Positions 49,190 through 58,007 are shown, numbered from the stretch's first letter. The stretch: 64,000 nt of DNA from Paenibacillus lemnae (GCF_012933385.1 NZ_JABBPN010000020.1:19902-83901), one strand, 5' to 3'. The notes: generated by a model from the letters alone, not told the origin. Made by a program: numbers and translations.

Positions 49190-49533
49190 GCTTCTTCTCC
49201 CCTTTTAAGTTGGTAAAGTTTGTTCGATATGAAATCCCATTTTTCCCAAAACAAAATGAGATGCTCTTGACCCGCCGCATTCAGTGTATAGAATTTTCTT
49301 GGCGGACCCAGGTTGGACGGCTTCTTCTCGATATTCACCAGATTATTCTTCTCAAGCCGCATCGTGATCGTGTAGACCGTGCCCTCAACAACATCAGCGA
49401 AGCCAAGGTTTCGCAGCTGCTGCGTAATTTCATAGCCATACGTTTCGCCGCGGCTGATGATTTCAAGCACACAACCCTCGAGCACTCCTTTCAGCATTTC
49501 TGTAATATTGTCCAAAATTTTCTCTCCATTCAT
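49186..49533 (-). CDS. PadR-family transcriptional regulator
   Basis: This 115-residue winged-helix repressor is of the PadR subfamily 2. Visible parts: the N-terminal helix (LKGVLEGCVLEIISRGETYGYEIT), recognition region (VVEGTVYTITMRLEKNNLV) and wing (NLGPPRKFYTLNAAG), then a C-terminal dimer helix (HLILFWEKWDFISNKLY). A ribosome site before the ATG at 49533 is weak; an internal ATG at residue 13 has even less support. The promoter TTGACA-17-TAATAC (49593-49621) is overlapped by an inverted repeat, so autorepression is likely. It is translationally coupled to the DUF1048 gene. The signal is unknown. Confidence 0.9.
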   Translation of the reverse strand: MNGEKILDNITEMLKGVLEGCVLEIISRGETYGYEITQQLRNLGFADVVEGTVYTITMRLEKNNLVNIEKKPSNLGPPRKFYTLNAAGQEHLILFWEKWDFISNKLYQLKRGEEA

Positions 49534-49886
49534 ATGAATTCATAAGGTACTCTGTATTACAGGTAATAAGTAATAACGACTACTGGTATATAGTATTACA
49601 TACTAGTGAAGTTTGTGTCAAGACTATCTTAAAAAGCGCAAGTTTTTCTTCTCAGCTGCTCCTCTGGATTTTCCCTTCCTTCTCTTGTTTAAAAAGGATT
49701 ACTACATGCGCTTTATACAATCGAAAACCCCTGTTTTTCCCATAGCTATAAGGTTTTTAGTGCCAACATAGATAAATGCATGGTATAAGGAATCATGTAT
49801 ATTGACCCTTAATAGGATGCTCAACTATGCTCAAAGGGCAACAGGATGCATACAACCTGAACCAAATGACACAGGGAGGTCAAGAA
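49534..49886. other. Non-coding region between PadR and the third sugar operon
   Basis: The left third holds the PadR promoter and inverted repeat. From 49622 to 49886 I see no gene and no convincing promoter pair. The sugar operon presumably starts here, since its first gene follows, but the boxes are not recognised. Confidence 0.6.
49582..49621 (-). promoter_or_regulatory. PadR promoter with overlapping inverted repeat
   Basis: TTGACA (49621-49616), 17 bases, TAATAC (49598-49593) on the minus strand. The inverted repeat ACTGGTAT / ATACTAGT (49582-49589 and 49600-49607, one mismatch) overlaps the -10 and start site, a likely repressor site. Confidence 0.6.
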
Positions 49887-51488
49887 ATGAAAACGCTTAA
49901 AAGAGTGGGTTACCCGGTATTTATTCTCGTGCTGTGCATGGCCATCGTCGCAGGATGCGGCAATTCGGGTGGCGGCAATGGAGCTGCTCCGGCCGAGGGC
50001 AGTGACAAGAAAGACAGCGGTAACAACAAAGACAGAGTTACGCTGAAGGTTGAGGTTTTTGATCGCGGTAATTCACCCGAAGGTGTGACGGTAACCAACA
50101 ATGAAATGACAAAGTATGTTCAGGAGAATTTCGGTGACCCCAACAACATCGATGTTGAATTTGTTGCCATTCCCCGCAGTGAAGAAATCAACAATCTTAA
50201 TGTACTGATGGCCGCAGGAACGGCGCCGGATGTTATTTTCACCTATAATCAGGGCGCTGCCTACAGCTGGGCGAAGCAAGGCGGTCTGACTGATCTTGCA
50301 AGCGCGATTGACGAGCACGGCCCGCAATTAAAGGAGTATTTGAAGGATTCGCTCCAGTACGGTGTGTTTGACGGATCGCAATTTGCGGTTGTGGCTAGAC
50401 GGGTACACCTTCAGAAGTATTCCAGCATCATCCGCCAGGACTGGCTGGATCAGTTGAATATGCCGGTTCCGACTACAACAGAGGAAACCTATGAAACACT
50501 GAAAGCATTTAAAGATAACAAATTGGGCGGTGACCGCACGATACCGTTTGCTTTCGCTTTAGCACCAGATTCCTATGAGCCTGTCATCTGGTCCTTTATT
50601 AAAGAACAATCGGATGAAGCACGTTATCTGCGCTCGGTTACGATCGGCTCCCGTGAATATCCGATTCTGATGGATGGTCACAAGGAAGGGGTTCAGTTCC
50701 TTAATAAGCTGTACAACGAAGGCCTGCTTGATCCTGACTTTGCATTAGATAAAGACAAGAAGAAAAAGACAGAAAACTTTGTAAATGGTCACTCCGGCCT
50801 GTTTACCTTTGATACAGGCACGGCATTCGGCGGGGAATCATCAACCGTCGCTATGCTGGAGAAGAACGTTCCTGATGCTTCTGTTGTTCCTTTATTGCCA
50901 TTCACAGACTTTGAAGGCAAAAGCAGACAGCCGGCTTATACGCCAGCTGGGATGTATATCATGGTTCCTTCCTTCAGTGAACGGTCGGCGGAAGCCATCA
51001 AATATTTGAACTGGATGGCTCAGGATGAAGTGATTCAATTTATGGCCTTCGGTGAAGAAGGCGTGCACTTTGATATGGTCGACGGTTTCCCTGTCGGCAA
51101 AGATGGTGATGTAGGCGCTAAACTGCTGTATAACTCCGGAGATATGCTGATCGTTACCAATGGCATCGACTTTGGCTCTGCTGAGAAGAACAGAGAATAC
51201 ATGGCGCGGATGGTACAGGAAAAGCATCGTGAGATGGCTAAGCAGTCTATGGAGTTCTCGGACAAGGATGCCGTACAGCAGCCGATCGCCTTCGATAAGC
51301 CGCTGGATAGCGAAGCGAAATACTCGGTTGTCATGCTGGAGAAATATGAAGAATTGCTCGTTAAATCCATCATGAGCTCCGAAGCTAATTTTGATAAAAC
51401 CTATGATGCGGCGATCAAGGACTTCATGGACACTGCTGGCAACGAGGTTTTTGCAGAACGTAAAGCTGCATACGAAGCAATGAAATAA
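49887..51488 (+). CDS. Extracellular sugar-binding lipoprotein (LplA type)
   Basis: This 533-residue lipoprotein starts at the ATG 49887 after GGGAGGT; a longer frame is unsupported. The signal is KRVGYPVFILVLCMAIVAGC with lipobox VAGC, and a Gly/Asn/Ala linker follows. The mature protein shows VEVFDRGNSPEGVTVTNN, RSEEINNLNVLMAAGTAPDVIF, RQDWLDQLNMPVPTTTEE and YETLKAFKDNKLGG, typical of LplA-like proteins, and KYEELLVKSIMSSEANFDK at the C-terminus. It is the first gene of a four-gene unit (lipoprotein, two permeases, AraC regulator). A strong stem after the stop (51504-51547) probably keeps its level above the permeases. The ligand is unknown. Confidence 0.93.
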   Translation: MKTLKRVGYPVFILVLCMAIVAGCGNSGGGNGAAPAEGSDKKDSGNNKDRVTLKVEVFDRGNSPEGVTVTNNEMTKYVQENFGDPNNIDVEFVAIPRSEEINNLNVLMAAGTAPDVIFTYNQGAAYSWAKQGGLTDLASAIDEHGPQLKEYLKDSLQYGVFDGSQFAVVARRVHLQKYSSIIRQDWLDQLNMPVPTTTEETYETLKAFKDNKLGGDRTIPFAFALAPDSYEPVIWSFIKEQSDEARYLRSVTIGSREYPILMDGHKEGVQFLNKLYNEGLLDPDFALDKDKKKKTENFVNGHSGLFTFDTGTAFGGESSTVAMLEKNVPDASVVPLLPFTDFEGKSRQPAYTPAGMYIMVPSFSERSAEAIKYLNWMAQDEVIQFMAFGEEGVHFDMVDGFPVGKDGDVGAKLLYNSGDMLIVTNGIDFGSAEKNREYMARMVQEKHREMAKQSMEFSDKDAVQQPIAFDKPLDSEAKYSVVMLEKYEELLVKSIMSSEANFDKTYDAAIKDFMDTAGNEVFAERKAAYEAMK

Positions 51489-51503
51489 AACAGGTGAACT
51501 ATC

Positions 51504-51547
51504 GACGGGCGGGATGCAGGAAATGCCGATCCCGCCTGTCTTTTATT
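51504..51547 (+). terminator. Internal terminator between lipoprotein and permease genes
   Basis: A 12-bp stem (GACGGGCGGGAT / ATCCCGCCTGTC, one G-T pair) with a 13-base loop is followed by TTTTATT. It probably gives partial termination within the operon. Confidence 0.8.
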
Positions 51548-51578
51548 CAACAAGCAACTGAGAAGGAGTGAGAAGAGA

Positions 51579-52478
51579 ATGTCCCGTTCATTTTTGTTCC
51601 GACGCTGGCAGCTCTATGTCATGCTTATTCTTCCGATGACATTTTTTATTGTTTTTAAATACCTGCCTATTTACGGAATCACAATCGCTTTCAAGGAATT
51701 CAATGTGTTCAAGGGCATTGCCGGCAGCGAATGGGTGGGGCTTGATGTGTTTAAGAGCATTTTTTCACAGCAAGGCTTCTATACCGCACTGCGCAATACG
51801 TTTCTGCTGAATGGACTTGATTTGGTATTTGGCTTTCCAGCTCCGATTATATTGGCGATCTGTCTCAATGAGCTGCGGATGAAAATGTTTAAGAAGGTAT
51901 CGCAGACACTCCTGTATCTGCCGCATTTTATCTCCTGGGTCATCATCGGCGGTATGGTATATCAGGTGTTCTCTACGAATTATGGCATTGTAAACTTGGT
52001 GTTGAAGGAAATAGGACTGGGTCCATTCCCGTTCTTGTCTGATAAATTTCACTGGCTGGCCACCTACACCAGTGTGGGTATTTGGCAAGGGGTCGGCTGG
52101 GGAAGCATTATCTATCTGGCAGCCATTACAGGCATTAACAAGGAATTATACGAAGCTGCCGACGTAGATGGAGCGAGTCGTTTAAGAAAAATCTGGCACA
52201 TTACACTTCCTGGTATACGTACGACCATTATCGTGCTGCTCATTCTGAAGATCGGCGATATGGTAGACATTGGTTTCGATCGGCCTTATATCATCGGTAA
52301 TGTAATGGTGCGCGATTTCTCCGATGTGCTGAGCACCTACATCTATCGAATCGGTCTGGAGAGTGGTCAATTCTCCATTGCTACAGCGGTCGGCCTGTTT
52401 CAGGCAATCGTAGGGCTTGTGTTTATTTTGGGGGCCAATTACTTATCTAAGAAAACGACCGATGAAGGCATATTCTAG
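51579..52478 (+). CDS. Sugar ABC transporter permease, LplB type
   Basis: This 299-residue, six-helix permease has an ATG after GAAGGAGTGAGAAGAGA. The first helix and family start are YVMLILPMTFFIVFKYLPIYG, the EAA loop YEAADVDGASRLRKIWHITLPGI, and the end NYLSKKTTDEGIF. It has the standard length. It should pair with the permease encoded next. The ATPase is missing from the locus, as in the other two sugar operons here, so an unlinked shared ATPase is inferred. It lies in the third operon after the internal terminator. Confidence 0.94.
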   Translation: MSRSFLFRRWQLYVMLILPMTFFIVFKYLPIYGITIAFKEFNVFKGIAGSEWVGLDVFKSIFSQQGFYTALRNTFLLNGLDLVFGFPAPIILAICLNELRMKMFKKVSQTLLYLPHFISWVIIGGMVYQVFSTNYGIVNLVLKEIGLGPFPFLSDKFHWLATYTSVGIWQGVGWGSIIYLAAITGINKELYEAADVDGASRLRKIWHITLPGIRTTIIVLLILKIGDMVDIGFDRPYIIGNVMVRDFSDVLSTYIYRIGLESGQFSIATAVGLFQAIVGLVFILGANYLSKKTTDEGIF

Positions 52479-52508
52479 CTTGGCGGTTGACGGAAGGGAG
52501 TGCTGAGA

Positions 52509-53390
52509 ATGGAAAAAAAGATGAAATTTTCTACTTTTGATGTGATTAATACCATGATTATATTGCTGGGTGTTGTCATTTGCCTGGCACCATTTCTGCA
52601 TATTTTATCGATTTCCCTGAGTGGTACCGGGCCGATCATGTCCGGTAAGGTAACCATATTTCCGGTCGAATTGAATTTCGAGGCGTATGCCCGCGTTCTA
52701 TCCGACAATAGTATGATCCGTTCCATGCTGTTCACCATTATGCTGACGGCAGTCTTTACTGCATCTGCGATGATTATGACCACGATGGCAGCTTATGCTC
52801 TGTCCTACGCGAACCTGAAGGGACGCAACCTGTTTATGTTTATTATCGTGTTCACGATGTTTTTCGGCGGCGGTCTTATTCCTGAATATTTGCTTATTAA
52901 ATCGCTGAACATTCTGGATACGATGTCCGTTCTGATCCTGCCGGGCTTGATAAGTCCGTTCTATATGATTATTATGATTACATTCTTCCGTTCCACCATT
53001 CCTGAAAGCTTGAATGAAGCTGCGGAGATTGACGGCTGCAGTGATTTCGGCAAGCTGTTCCGGATTATACTGCCGCTCTCCCTCCCCGTTCTGGCTACGC
53101 TTAGCCTGTTCTATGCGGTCGGACGGTGGAACGGATTCCGCGACGCCCTGTTCTTTATTACCGATCAGGATTTATATCCGCTCCAGCTCAAGCTCTACCA
53201 AATGGTTATGAACAACATGATATCAGAAGTTACCTTGTCTGAAGGCACCAATGCAGCAGCAGTTAAATATTTACCCGAAAGTCTGAAGGCGGCGAGCATT
53301 ATGTTTGCTACGGTTCCAATCCTTATCGTTTATCCATGGCTGCAGAGGTACTTCGTCAGTGGTTTAACACTAGGTTCAGTCAAGGGATAA
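52509..53390 (+). CDS. Sugar ABC transporter permease, YtcP type
   Basis: This 293-residue permease starts at the ATG 52509 (MEKKMKFSTF), 9 bases after GGGAG; the in-frame GTG at 52500 overlaps that site and is less likely. First helix DVINTMIILLGVVICLAPFLHILSISLSG, EAA loop LNEAAEIDGCSDFGKLFRIILPLSLPV, and the standard end VSGLTLGSVKG. It closely parallels the YtcP-type gene at 23319. The next gene, an AraC regulator, begins 16 bases later. No lesions are visible. Confidence 0.94.
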   Translation: MEKKMKFSTFDVINTMIILLGVVICLAPFLHILSISLSGTGPIMSGKVTIFPVELNFEAYARVLSDNSMIRSMLFTIMLTAVFTASAMIMTTMAAYALSYANLKGRNLFMFIIVFTMFFGGGLIPEYLLIKSLNILDTMSVLILPGLISPFYMIIMITFFRSTIPESLNEAAEIDGCSDFGKLFRIILPLSLPVLATLSLFYAVGRWNGFRDALFFITDQDLYPLQLKLYQMVMNNMISEVTLSEGTNAAAVKYLPESLKAASIMFATVPILIVYPWLQRYFVSGLTLGSVKG

Positions 53391-53406
53391 TTGAAGGGAT
53401 GATGGC

Positions 53407-55650
53407 ATGTCTCTGAAGAAAAAGTGGTATAAAAAGACGATCCTCTCGTATTTGCCGACACTCTATTTGACGATCGCGGTCATCGTGCTGGCGGCCATTT
53501 TCGTCGTGAGCGAAATTTCACTGGAGGAAGCCAAGCGCACAAACCATTATTCCACCAAATCTATCGTGGATTCGCTGGAGACGCCGCTCAAGTCTGTAGA
53601 GCGCCGTATACTGGAGGAACTGCGCTTCGGAGACGCCTTATATTATTTCTTTGAATGGAAAGGTACCGGAACGAACCGACTAATTAACTTTGAAGCGAAT
53701 AAGAGTCTTAGACAGCTAGTGACCGAATATCCCGTCATCCACTCAATCTATTTGTACCGGATCAAGGATGGTATGGTGCTGTCTATGAATGCTTTTGAGC
53801 CGTTAAAAGATTTCGGCGACCAGGCCTATATTATGAGTCTGGCGCAGCAGCCCAGTGTGGGCCGCAGCTGGTCCCTGCCGAGAATATACAAGGACAGCAC
53901 AGGTACAGAGCAGCAAAATGTTCCCGTCATCTCTCTGCATAAGCGGACACAGCTGCCCATGGGCAACGAGGGCTTAATCGTCATTAATGTGTCAATGAAT
54001 GTCCTTCTGAAAAATATTGGCCAGATGATCGATCCCAACACGACGTATCTTCATATCACGGCCGGCGAGGATCAGGTGGTGTATACTTCGCCAACCCCAG
54101 ATCGGCAAGCTGTCATGAATACGATCTCTTCCCGGTATTTACAATGGAAATTTGAGAGCGGTATTCAAAGTCGCGTGTCTTTCGACTCCCTGCAGGCGAT
54201 CTCCCGGATCTGGATTGGCCTGGGTGTACTGTGCATCGTGATTAGTTTCTTCTACACCTTGTTTATCACGAAGCGTAATTATCGTCCTATTGAAAATATT
54301 ATTCAGCAGATTCAATCGTTTCCCGACAAGCGCGTGGCGGAGAAAGGGCTTCCTACCGACGAGTTCTCGTTTATTCAGAAGGCAATCGAACGATTGAACG
54401 ATGAAAATATGCAGTATGAGGCTGAAGTGCAGGAAGCAAATCAGCAGAAGCGCAAGCAGTGGTTCCTTGACATTTTAGAGCATCCGGACAGCTTTGACGA
54501 GGACAAGTGGCAGGAAATATCGGATCGCTTTGGTTATCCTGCGAGCTTTCCGTTTGCTGCGGTCACCATTATCGAGATCGATCATTATGCTGCTTTCGAG
54601 GAGAAGTATAAGAAGGCTTACGATCAAGGCCTCATTAAGTTTGCGATGAGCAATGTACTGCATGAATATTTTCATGAGTTATCTTCACTGTGGCCCGAGT
54701 GGACCCGGCTTAACCGGATGTCGGTCATTCACTTTGCCGCTTCGGCTGAGCAGCACGAGGAGTGGCTGGCGCGTCTGGAGAAATTCAGAGTATGGGTAGC
54801 GGTCAACCTGCGCCTGACCGTGACGATTGGTCTTGGCGAACAGGCGGAACGATGGAATGAGCTGCACCGTTCCTATAATGAAGCGGTGGAGGCTCTGCAC
54901 TTCAAGATGTCCCGCGGTTCTAACCGCACGCTGTCCTACAGCGAGACAATTTCACAGAGGAGCAGCAATATTCACCTGTACTATCAGGAGATGAATGCAC
55001 TCGTGCATGATTTCCGCCTCGGTCATGCCGATTGGAAAGAGCGCCTGCAACAGCTGCTGTCATCCCTGCAGCACGAGGTGCTGACCAATGAGGAGAATCT
55101 CCATCTGCTGCACTATTTCAAGAGCTTACTGGAGCAGGTGCTGGACCAGCTGCCGCAGCCGCTGCAGGAGCAGTGGAAGCAGCAGCTCCTGCCGGAATGG
55201 GACAGCCTGATGAGCTTAGAATACATGGGCGATATTGTTCCGCGCCTGCTGGAGCTGCTGCTGGGTGCCTACGACAGCTACCTGGCGCATGTCCAGTCCA
55301 AGGATACTTCCTTGACGATTCACAGCATTCGGGCGTTTATCGAGGATAACTATAACGATCCTGAGTTGTCCCTCCATCTCATTAGCGAACGGTTCAAGCT
55401 TAACAGCAAATATGTCAGTCAGCTGTTCAAGGAACAGCTGGGCATTAATTTTGCCGACTTCGTGATGGATCTGCGCATCCAGCATGCAAAGGAGCTGCTC
55501 CTCTCTACCAATTGCTCCATTAACGAAATAGCCGCCCGCGTAGGTTATGATATTCCGCTGTCATTCGGCCGGGCGTTCAAAAAGCAAGTCGGTGTAAGCC
55601 CCAGCGACTACCGTAAAAACATGGCCGCCGATACACCCAGGGAGACATAA
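53407..55650 (+). CDS. Membrane-bound AraC-family regulator of the third sugar operon
   Basis: This 747-residue sensor-regulator is in the same operon as the importer it presumably controls. TM1 (LYLTIAVIVLAAIFVVSEI, 20-38) and TM2 (IGLGVLCIVISFFYTLFI, about 272-290) bracket an extracellular Cache-type region with YPVIHSIYLYRIKDG and VPVISLHKRTQ. A coiled-coil linker follows, and then a C-terminal double AraC HTH (LSLHLISERFKLNSKYVSQLFKE and SINEIAARVGYDIPLSFGRAFKK). The ATG follows GAAGGGATGATGGC. It ends with a strong terminator. The same architecture as the protein at 19786 points to the YesS-like group. Placement at the operon end, rather than divergent, implies autoregulation with the transporter. 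Confidence 0.93.
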   Translation: MSLKKKWYKKTILSYLPTLYLTIAVIVLAAIFVVSEISLEEAKRTNHYSTKSIVDSLETPLKSVERRILEELRFGDALYYFFEWKGTGTNRLINFEANKSLRQLVTEYPVIHSIYLYRIKDGMVLSMNAFEPLKDFGDQAYIMSLAQQPSVGRSWSLPRIYKDSTGTEQQNVPVISLHKRTQLPMGNEGLIVINVSMNVLLKNIGQMIDPNTTYLHITAGEDQVVYTSPTPDRQAVMNTISSRYLQWKFESGIQSRVSFDSLQAISRIWIGLGVLCIVISFFYTLFITKRNYRPIENIIQQIQSFPDKRVAEKGLPTDEFSFIQKAIERLNDENMQYEAEVQEANQQKRKQWFLDILEHPDSFDEDKWQEISDRFGYPASFPFAAVTIIEIDHYAAFEEKYKKAYDQGLIKFAMSNVLHEYFHELSSLWPEWTRLNRMSVIHFAASAEQHEEWLARLEKFRVWVAVNLRLTVTIGLGEQAERWNELHRSYNEAVEALHFKMSRGSNRTLSYSETISQRSSNIHLYYQEMNALVHDFRLGHADWKERLQQLLSSLQHEVLTNEENLHLLHYFKSLLEQVLDQLPQPLQEQWKQQLLPEWDSLMSLEYMGDIVPRLLELLLGAYDSYLAHVQSKDTSLTIHSIRAFIEDNYNDPELSLHLISERFKLNSKYVSQLFKEQLGINFADFVMDLRIQHAKELLLSTNCSINEIAARVGYDIPLSFGRAFKKQVGVSPSDYRKNMAADTPRET

Positions 55651-55671
55651 CGATACACCACAGCGTTAAAC

Positions 55672-55728
55672 AAGCCCCCCGTTAACTTACTTCTCCACAG
55701 GAGAGGCAAGTTAACGGGGGCTTTTGTT
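55672..55728 (+). terminator. Terminator of the third sugar operon
   Basis: AAGCCCCCCGTTAACTT pairs with AAGTTAACGGGGGCTT across a 19-base loop, followed by TTTTGTT. Confidence 0.9.
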
Positions 55729-55804
55729 ATCATCAGGGGTTTCCTATATTCCTCATTTTTCGGGGTTTAAATGGGTAGACACAGGGTGTGAGCAAGGGGA
55801 CAGA

Positions 55805-55996
55805 TTAACTACTAAAAATTGGTTGAATCAAGTATGTAAAATTGTATAATTGTTCTAACCATTGAATATGATGTACAACGGATTCGAGTAATTCAGGTTC
55901 TTTGACACCTATATGTTCACCTGGACAATATCGTTGTATCATAGCTATATTAACAGCTATTACTTCATGTAAGGTTAAATAGCGACCGGAGGTCAT
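55805..55996 (-). pseudogene. Truncated Doc/Fic-type toxin
   Basis: Only 63 residues remain of a death-on-curing (Doc) toxin. The start (YLTLHEVIAVNIAMIQRYCP, then GEHIGVKEPELLESVV) follows the Doc N-terminus closely. The reading then diverges into LEQLYNFTYLIQPIFSS and stops, without the Fic motif HxFxxGNKRT and its catalytic His. The gene begins ATGA, overlapping the stop of the antitoxin. Loss of about 65 residues means it cannot AMPylate or phosphorylate a target. It is a remnant of a once complete pair. The missing part is not found downstream in either strand. Confidence 0.7.
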
Positions 55997-56238
55997 CTGT
56001 CTTTAAGCCCTCGCAGCGTATGATCGTATTTCTCCATGACTTCTGTCAATGTATCCGTAAAGTCTGCGCTGACTCCTTCAGACAATGCAACCTTGGTTGA
56101 CTTTTTTATTATGATTTCTTTCGTATCCTGGCAGACGTCTATACTGACGATATCGCCTTGATCCAACCCAATTTGCTTCAAAGCATTCGTCATCGTTATC
56201 CCTAGACTGTTTCCGAATTTAGTGACCTTTCGTTCCAT
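55993..56238 (-). CDS. AbrB/MazE-like antitoxin
   Basis: This 81-residue protein, MERKVTKFGNSLGITMTNAL at the start, has the swapped-hairpin SpoVT/AbrB fold (QGDIVSIDV, EIIIKK) and a flexible acidic C-terminus (SADFTDTLTEVMEKYD). The ATG at 56238 follows GGAGAAGAGCG; the upstream ATG has none. It is the antitoxin of the Doc-type pair and presumably once autoregulated the operon. It remains intact although its toxin is truncated, which is a stable endpoint because loss of antitoxin is lethal first. It may still bind its operator. Confidence 0.85.
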   Translation of the reverse strand: MERKVTKFGNSLGITMTNALKQIGLDQGDIVSIDVCQDTKEIIIKKSTKVALSEGVSADFTDTLTEVMEKYDHTLRGLKDR

Positions 56239-56407
56239 CGCTCTTCTCCTGTCCATTAAGGGTACTTTCTATCATACGAAAAAGGCAGAGAATTTCACCG
56301 TGGATATGGTCAATCATCAATTTGACCGTCAACAAGCAGCGTCGATCATCAAAACTCACTGCATCACGATATCTGAAATATAGAATACAGCAATCCACTA
56401 CCTAACG

Positions 56408-56443
56408 AAAAAGCGATGAGAACCTGCTCTCTCGTTGCTTTTT
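56408..56443 (-). terminator. Bidirectional terminator after the small membrane protein
   Basis: A 14-bp stem with two G-T pairs (AAAAAGCGATGAGA / TCTCTCGTTGCTTTTT) has its own A5/T5 base. It lies 70 bases after the stop of the 56514-56900 gene. Confidence 0.7.
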
Positions 56444-56513
56444 GTATTTGCATTTTTAAATTAGACTGTCTTAGCAAATCCTTTGGCTTAATGCGAAGTA
56501 ATAATACATCTGA

Positions 56514-56900
56514 TCAGCTATTTTTGATACTTTTAATCGCTAATCCATATGAAATCATGTAATGAATGAGACCCGCCAATGAAGTTAGAGAGATACATAG
56601 TAATCTCACATTGACGCTCCAAATATCATCAAACATAGCATACAACGAAAGATAAGAAAGACAGTACATTACTGCACTGATGCAAAACTTAATTGTCACC
56701 TTGCTCACGAGCCATTGATTCATCAAGAATGACAATATTGAAAAAAACAAAATAAAGAAGCTCGGTAAAAACACTAAAATCATAGAGATATCAGAAAACA
56801 AAGGGAATTCATTGTCTGCATATCTTGGCCAGAACATCGTAATACCAAAGATCGAGAGCAGGGAAGTGAGAATGATCCAAGTCTTAAATATCTTTTTCAA
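56514..56900 (-). CDS. Four-helix membrane protein, unknown function, TTG start
   Basis: This 128-residue protein starts at TTG 56900, 6 bases after AGAGGAGGTGC. An ATG further upstream (56951) has no ribosome site, and its extension is not hydrophobic. Four helices are visible: TWIILTSLLSIFGITMFW, MILVFLPSFFILFFSILSFL, FCISAVMYCLSYLSLYAMF and LLCISLTSLAGLIHYMISYGL. Low GC and high Ile/Phe content distinguish it from the core genes and suggest acquired DNA. No family is recognised and no motif is conserved that I can name. Confidence 0.6.
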   Translation of the reverse strand: MKKIFKTWIILTSLLSIFGITMFWPRYADNEFPLFSDISMILVFLPSFFILFFSILSFLMNQWLVSKVTIKFCISAVMYCLSYLSLYAMFDDIWSVNVRLLCISLTSLAGLIHYMISYGLAIKSIKNS

Positions 56901-56956
56901 TCTTGCACCTCCTCTTATACCTTCTTTCAAATAAGAATCACCGAGCTCCAATCTTC

Positions 56957-57853
56957 TTAACTCGCTTCAAAATCAAGGTTCACCGGTTCCTTCGGCAGTT
57001 CCTCTTCGGCATTGTTTCCTGTCACAGGCGTTTTGTCATCTACGATTTCAATTTTGAAATTATCCACCCACGCTTTACCCCGGCCGCAAAGCAGCACCCC
57101 AAATGCAACGGCATGGCTGGACTCGGGAACGTCTAGTACGACGGCATATAGGTTCCAGTCACGGGTTCCTGTTATCGATCTGTCCTGCATATTATCAAAC
57201 TTCAGCATATCGCCGCTTTTGCGATCTATTCGCATCCACAGACCCGCCCACCCTTTGACCTCTTCTGACTTAACGAAGGCGGTAAGTCGAATTCTCCTGC
57301 CTATATATGGATCCGCGCTGCACATCTGCATCAAGGTGACAAAGGCATCTTGTTTTGCTTTTCCAACCGATTCAAGACGTACAGAGCATTTACCCAGGTG
57401 AGCCTCTTCCTTATCGGTCGAAACTACATATTCCTCAATACGGGAGCCTGTAATGCTCCACCCTTTTGGTGCTGTATTATTCATAGGGATACCCTCTCTC
57501 TTTTGGATTAGTGTCCGTGAATAGGTTCTATAGTTTCCCGGAGTAATTCCGTAAACCTTCTTAAACGCTCTCGTGAATGCCTCCTGCGACTGGAAATGAT
57601 ACTTAAGCGCAATATCCAGCACTCTGCTATTCGAGTGTGCAAGCTCTGCGGCCGCTTTTGCTAGTCTTCTGCTGCGAATATAACTGCCTGCTGTAATTCC
57701 AATGACAGTTTGAAAGATGCGATAAAAATGAGCCTTGGAGAATCTCCCTTCCTTCGCCAGATCCTCATGTTCTATAGATTGTGTGAGTTTTCGCTCAATT
57801 AACAGCAGCGATTTATTGATTGCACTTCTGTATTCACGATCATTCGCCCCCAT
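56957..57853 (-). CDS. AraC-type HTH protein with N-terminal DNA-binding and C-terminal jelly-roll-like domain
   Basis: This 298-residue regulator has its DNA-binding part at the N-terminus: INKSLLLIERKLTQSIEHEDLAKEGRFSKAHFYRIFQT (about residues 10-45) and SRVLDIALKYHFQSQEAFTRAFKK (about 77-100), then GITPGNYR. The rest is a beta-sandwich of about 150 residues (KGWSITGSRIEEYVVS, IRLTAFVKSEEVKGWAGLWMRI, WNLYAVVLDVPE, AVAFGVLLCGRGKAWVDNF) resembling carbohydrate-binding or jelly-roll domains. The ATG at 57853 follows AAGGGAGGTG. The order is the reverse of typical AraC proteins, resembling MarA/Rob-like ones fused to a sensory domain. What it senses is unknown. Confidence 0.82.
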   Translation of the reverse strand: MGANDREYRSAINKSLLLIERKLTQSIEHEDLAKEGRFSKAHFYRIFQTVIGITAGSYIRSRRLAKAAAELAHSNSRVLDIALKYHFQSQEAFTRAFKKVYGITPGNYRTYSRTLIQKREGIPMNNTAPKGWSITGSRIEEYVVSTDKEEAHLGKCSVRLESVGKAKQDAFVTLMQMCSADPYIGRRIRLTAFVKSEEVKGWAGLWMRIDRKSGDMLKFDNMQDRSITGTRDWNLYAVVLDVPESSHAVAFGVLLCGRGKAWVDNFKIEIVDDKTPVTGNNAEEELPKEPVNLDFEAS

Positions 57854-57953
57854 GCTGCACCTCCCTTGTAAATAAATTACCATGTTTTGATATAATGCTT
57901 TTGATTTTTTTCATCAACTTTTGGGTGACCTGCATGCAAGCATACAGCAATGA

Positions 57954-57986
57954 GTAAAAGCCCCATCCACTTGCGGATAGGGGCGG
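57954..57986 (-). terminator. Terminator of the YciI-like gene
   Basis: GCCCC-A-TCC / GGA-T-AGGGGC stem with a 6-base loop is followed by TTTTACT on the minus strand. Confidence 0.75.
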
Positions 57987-58007
57987 TTATGATGAGAAAG
58001 ATTTTAA

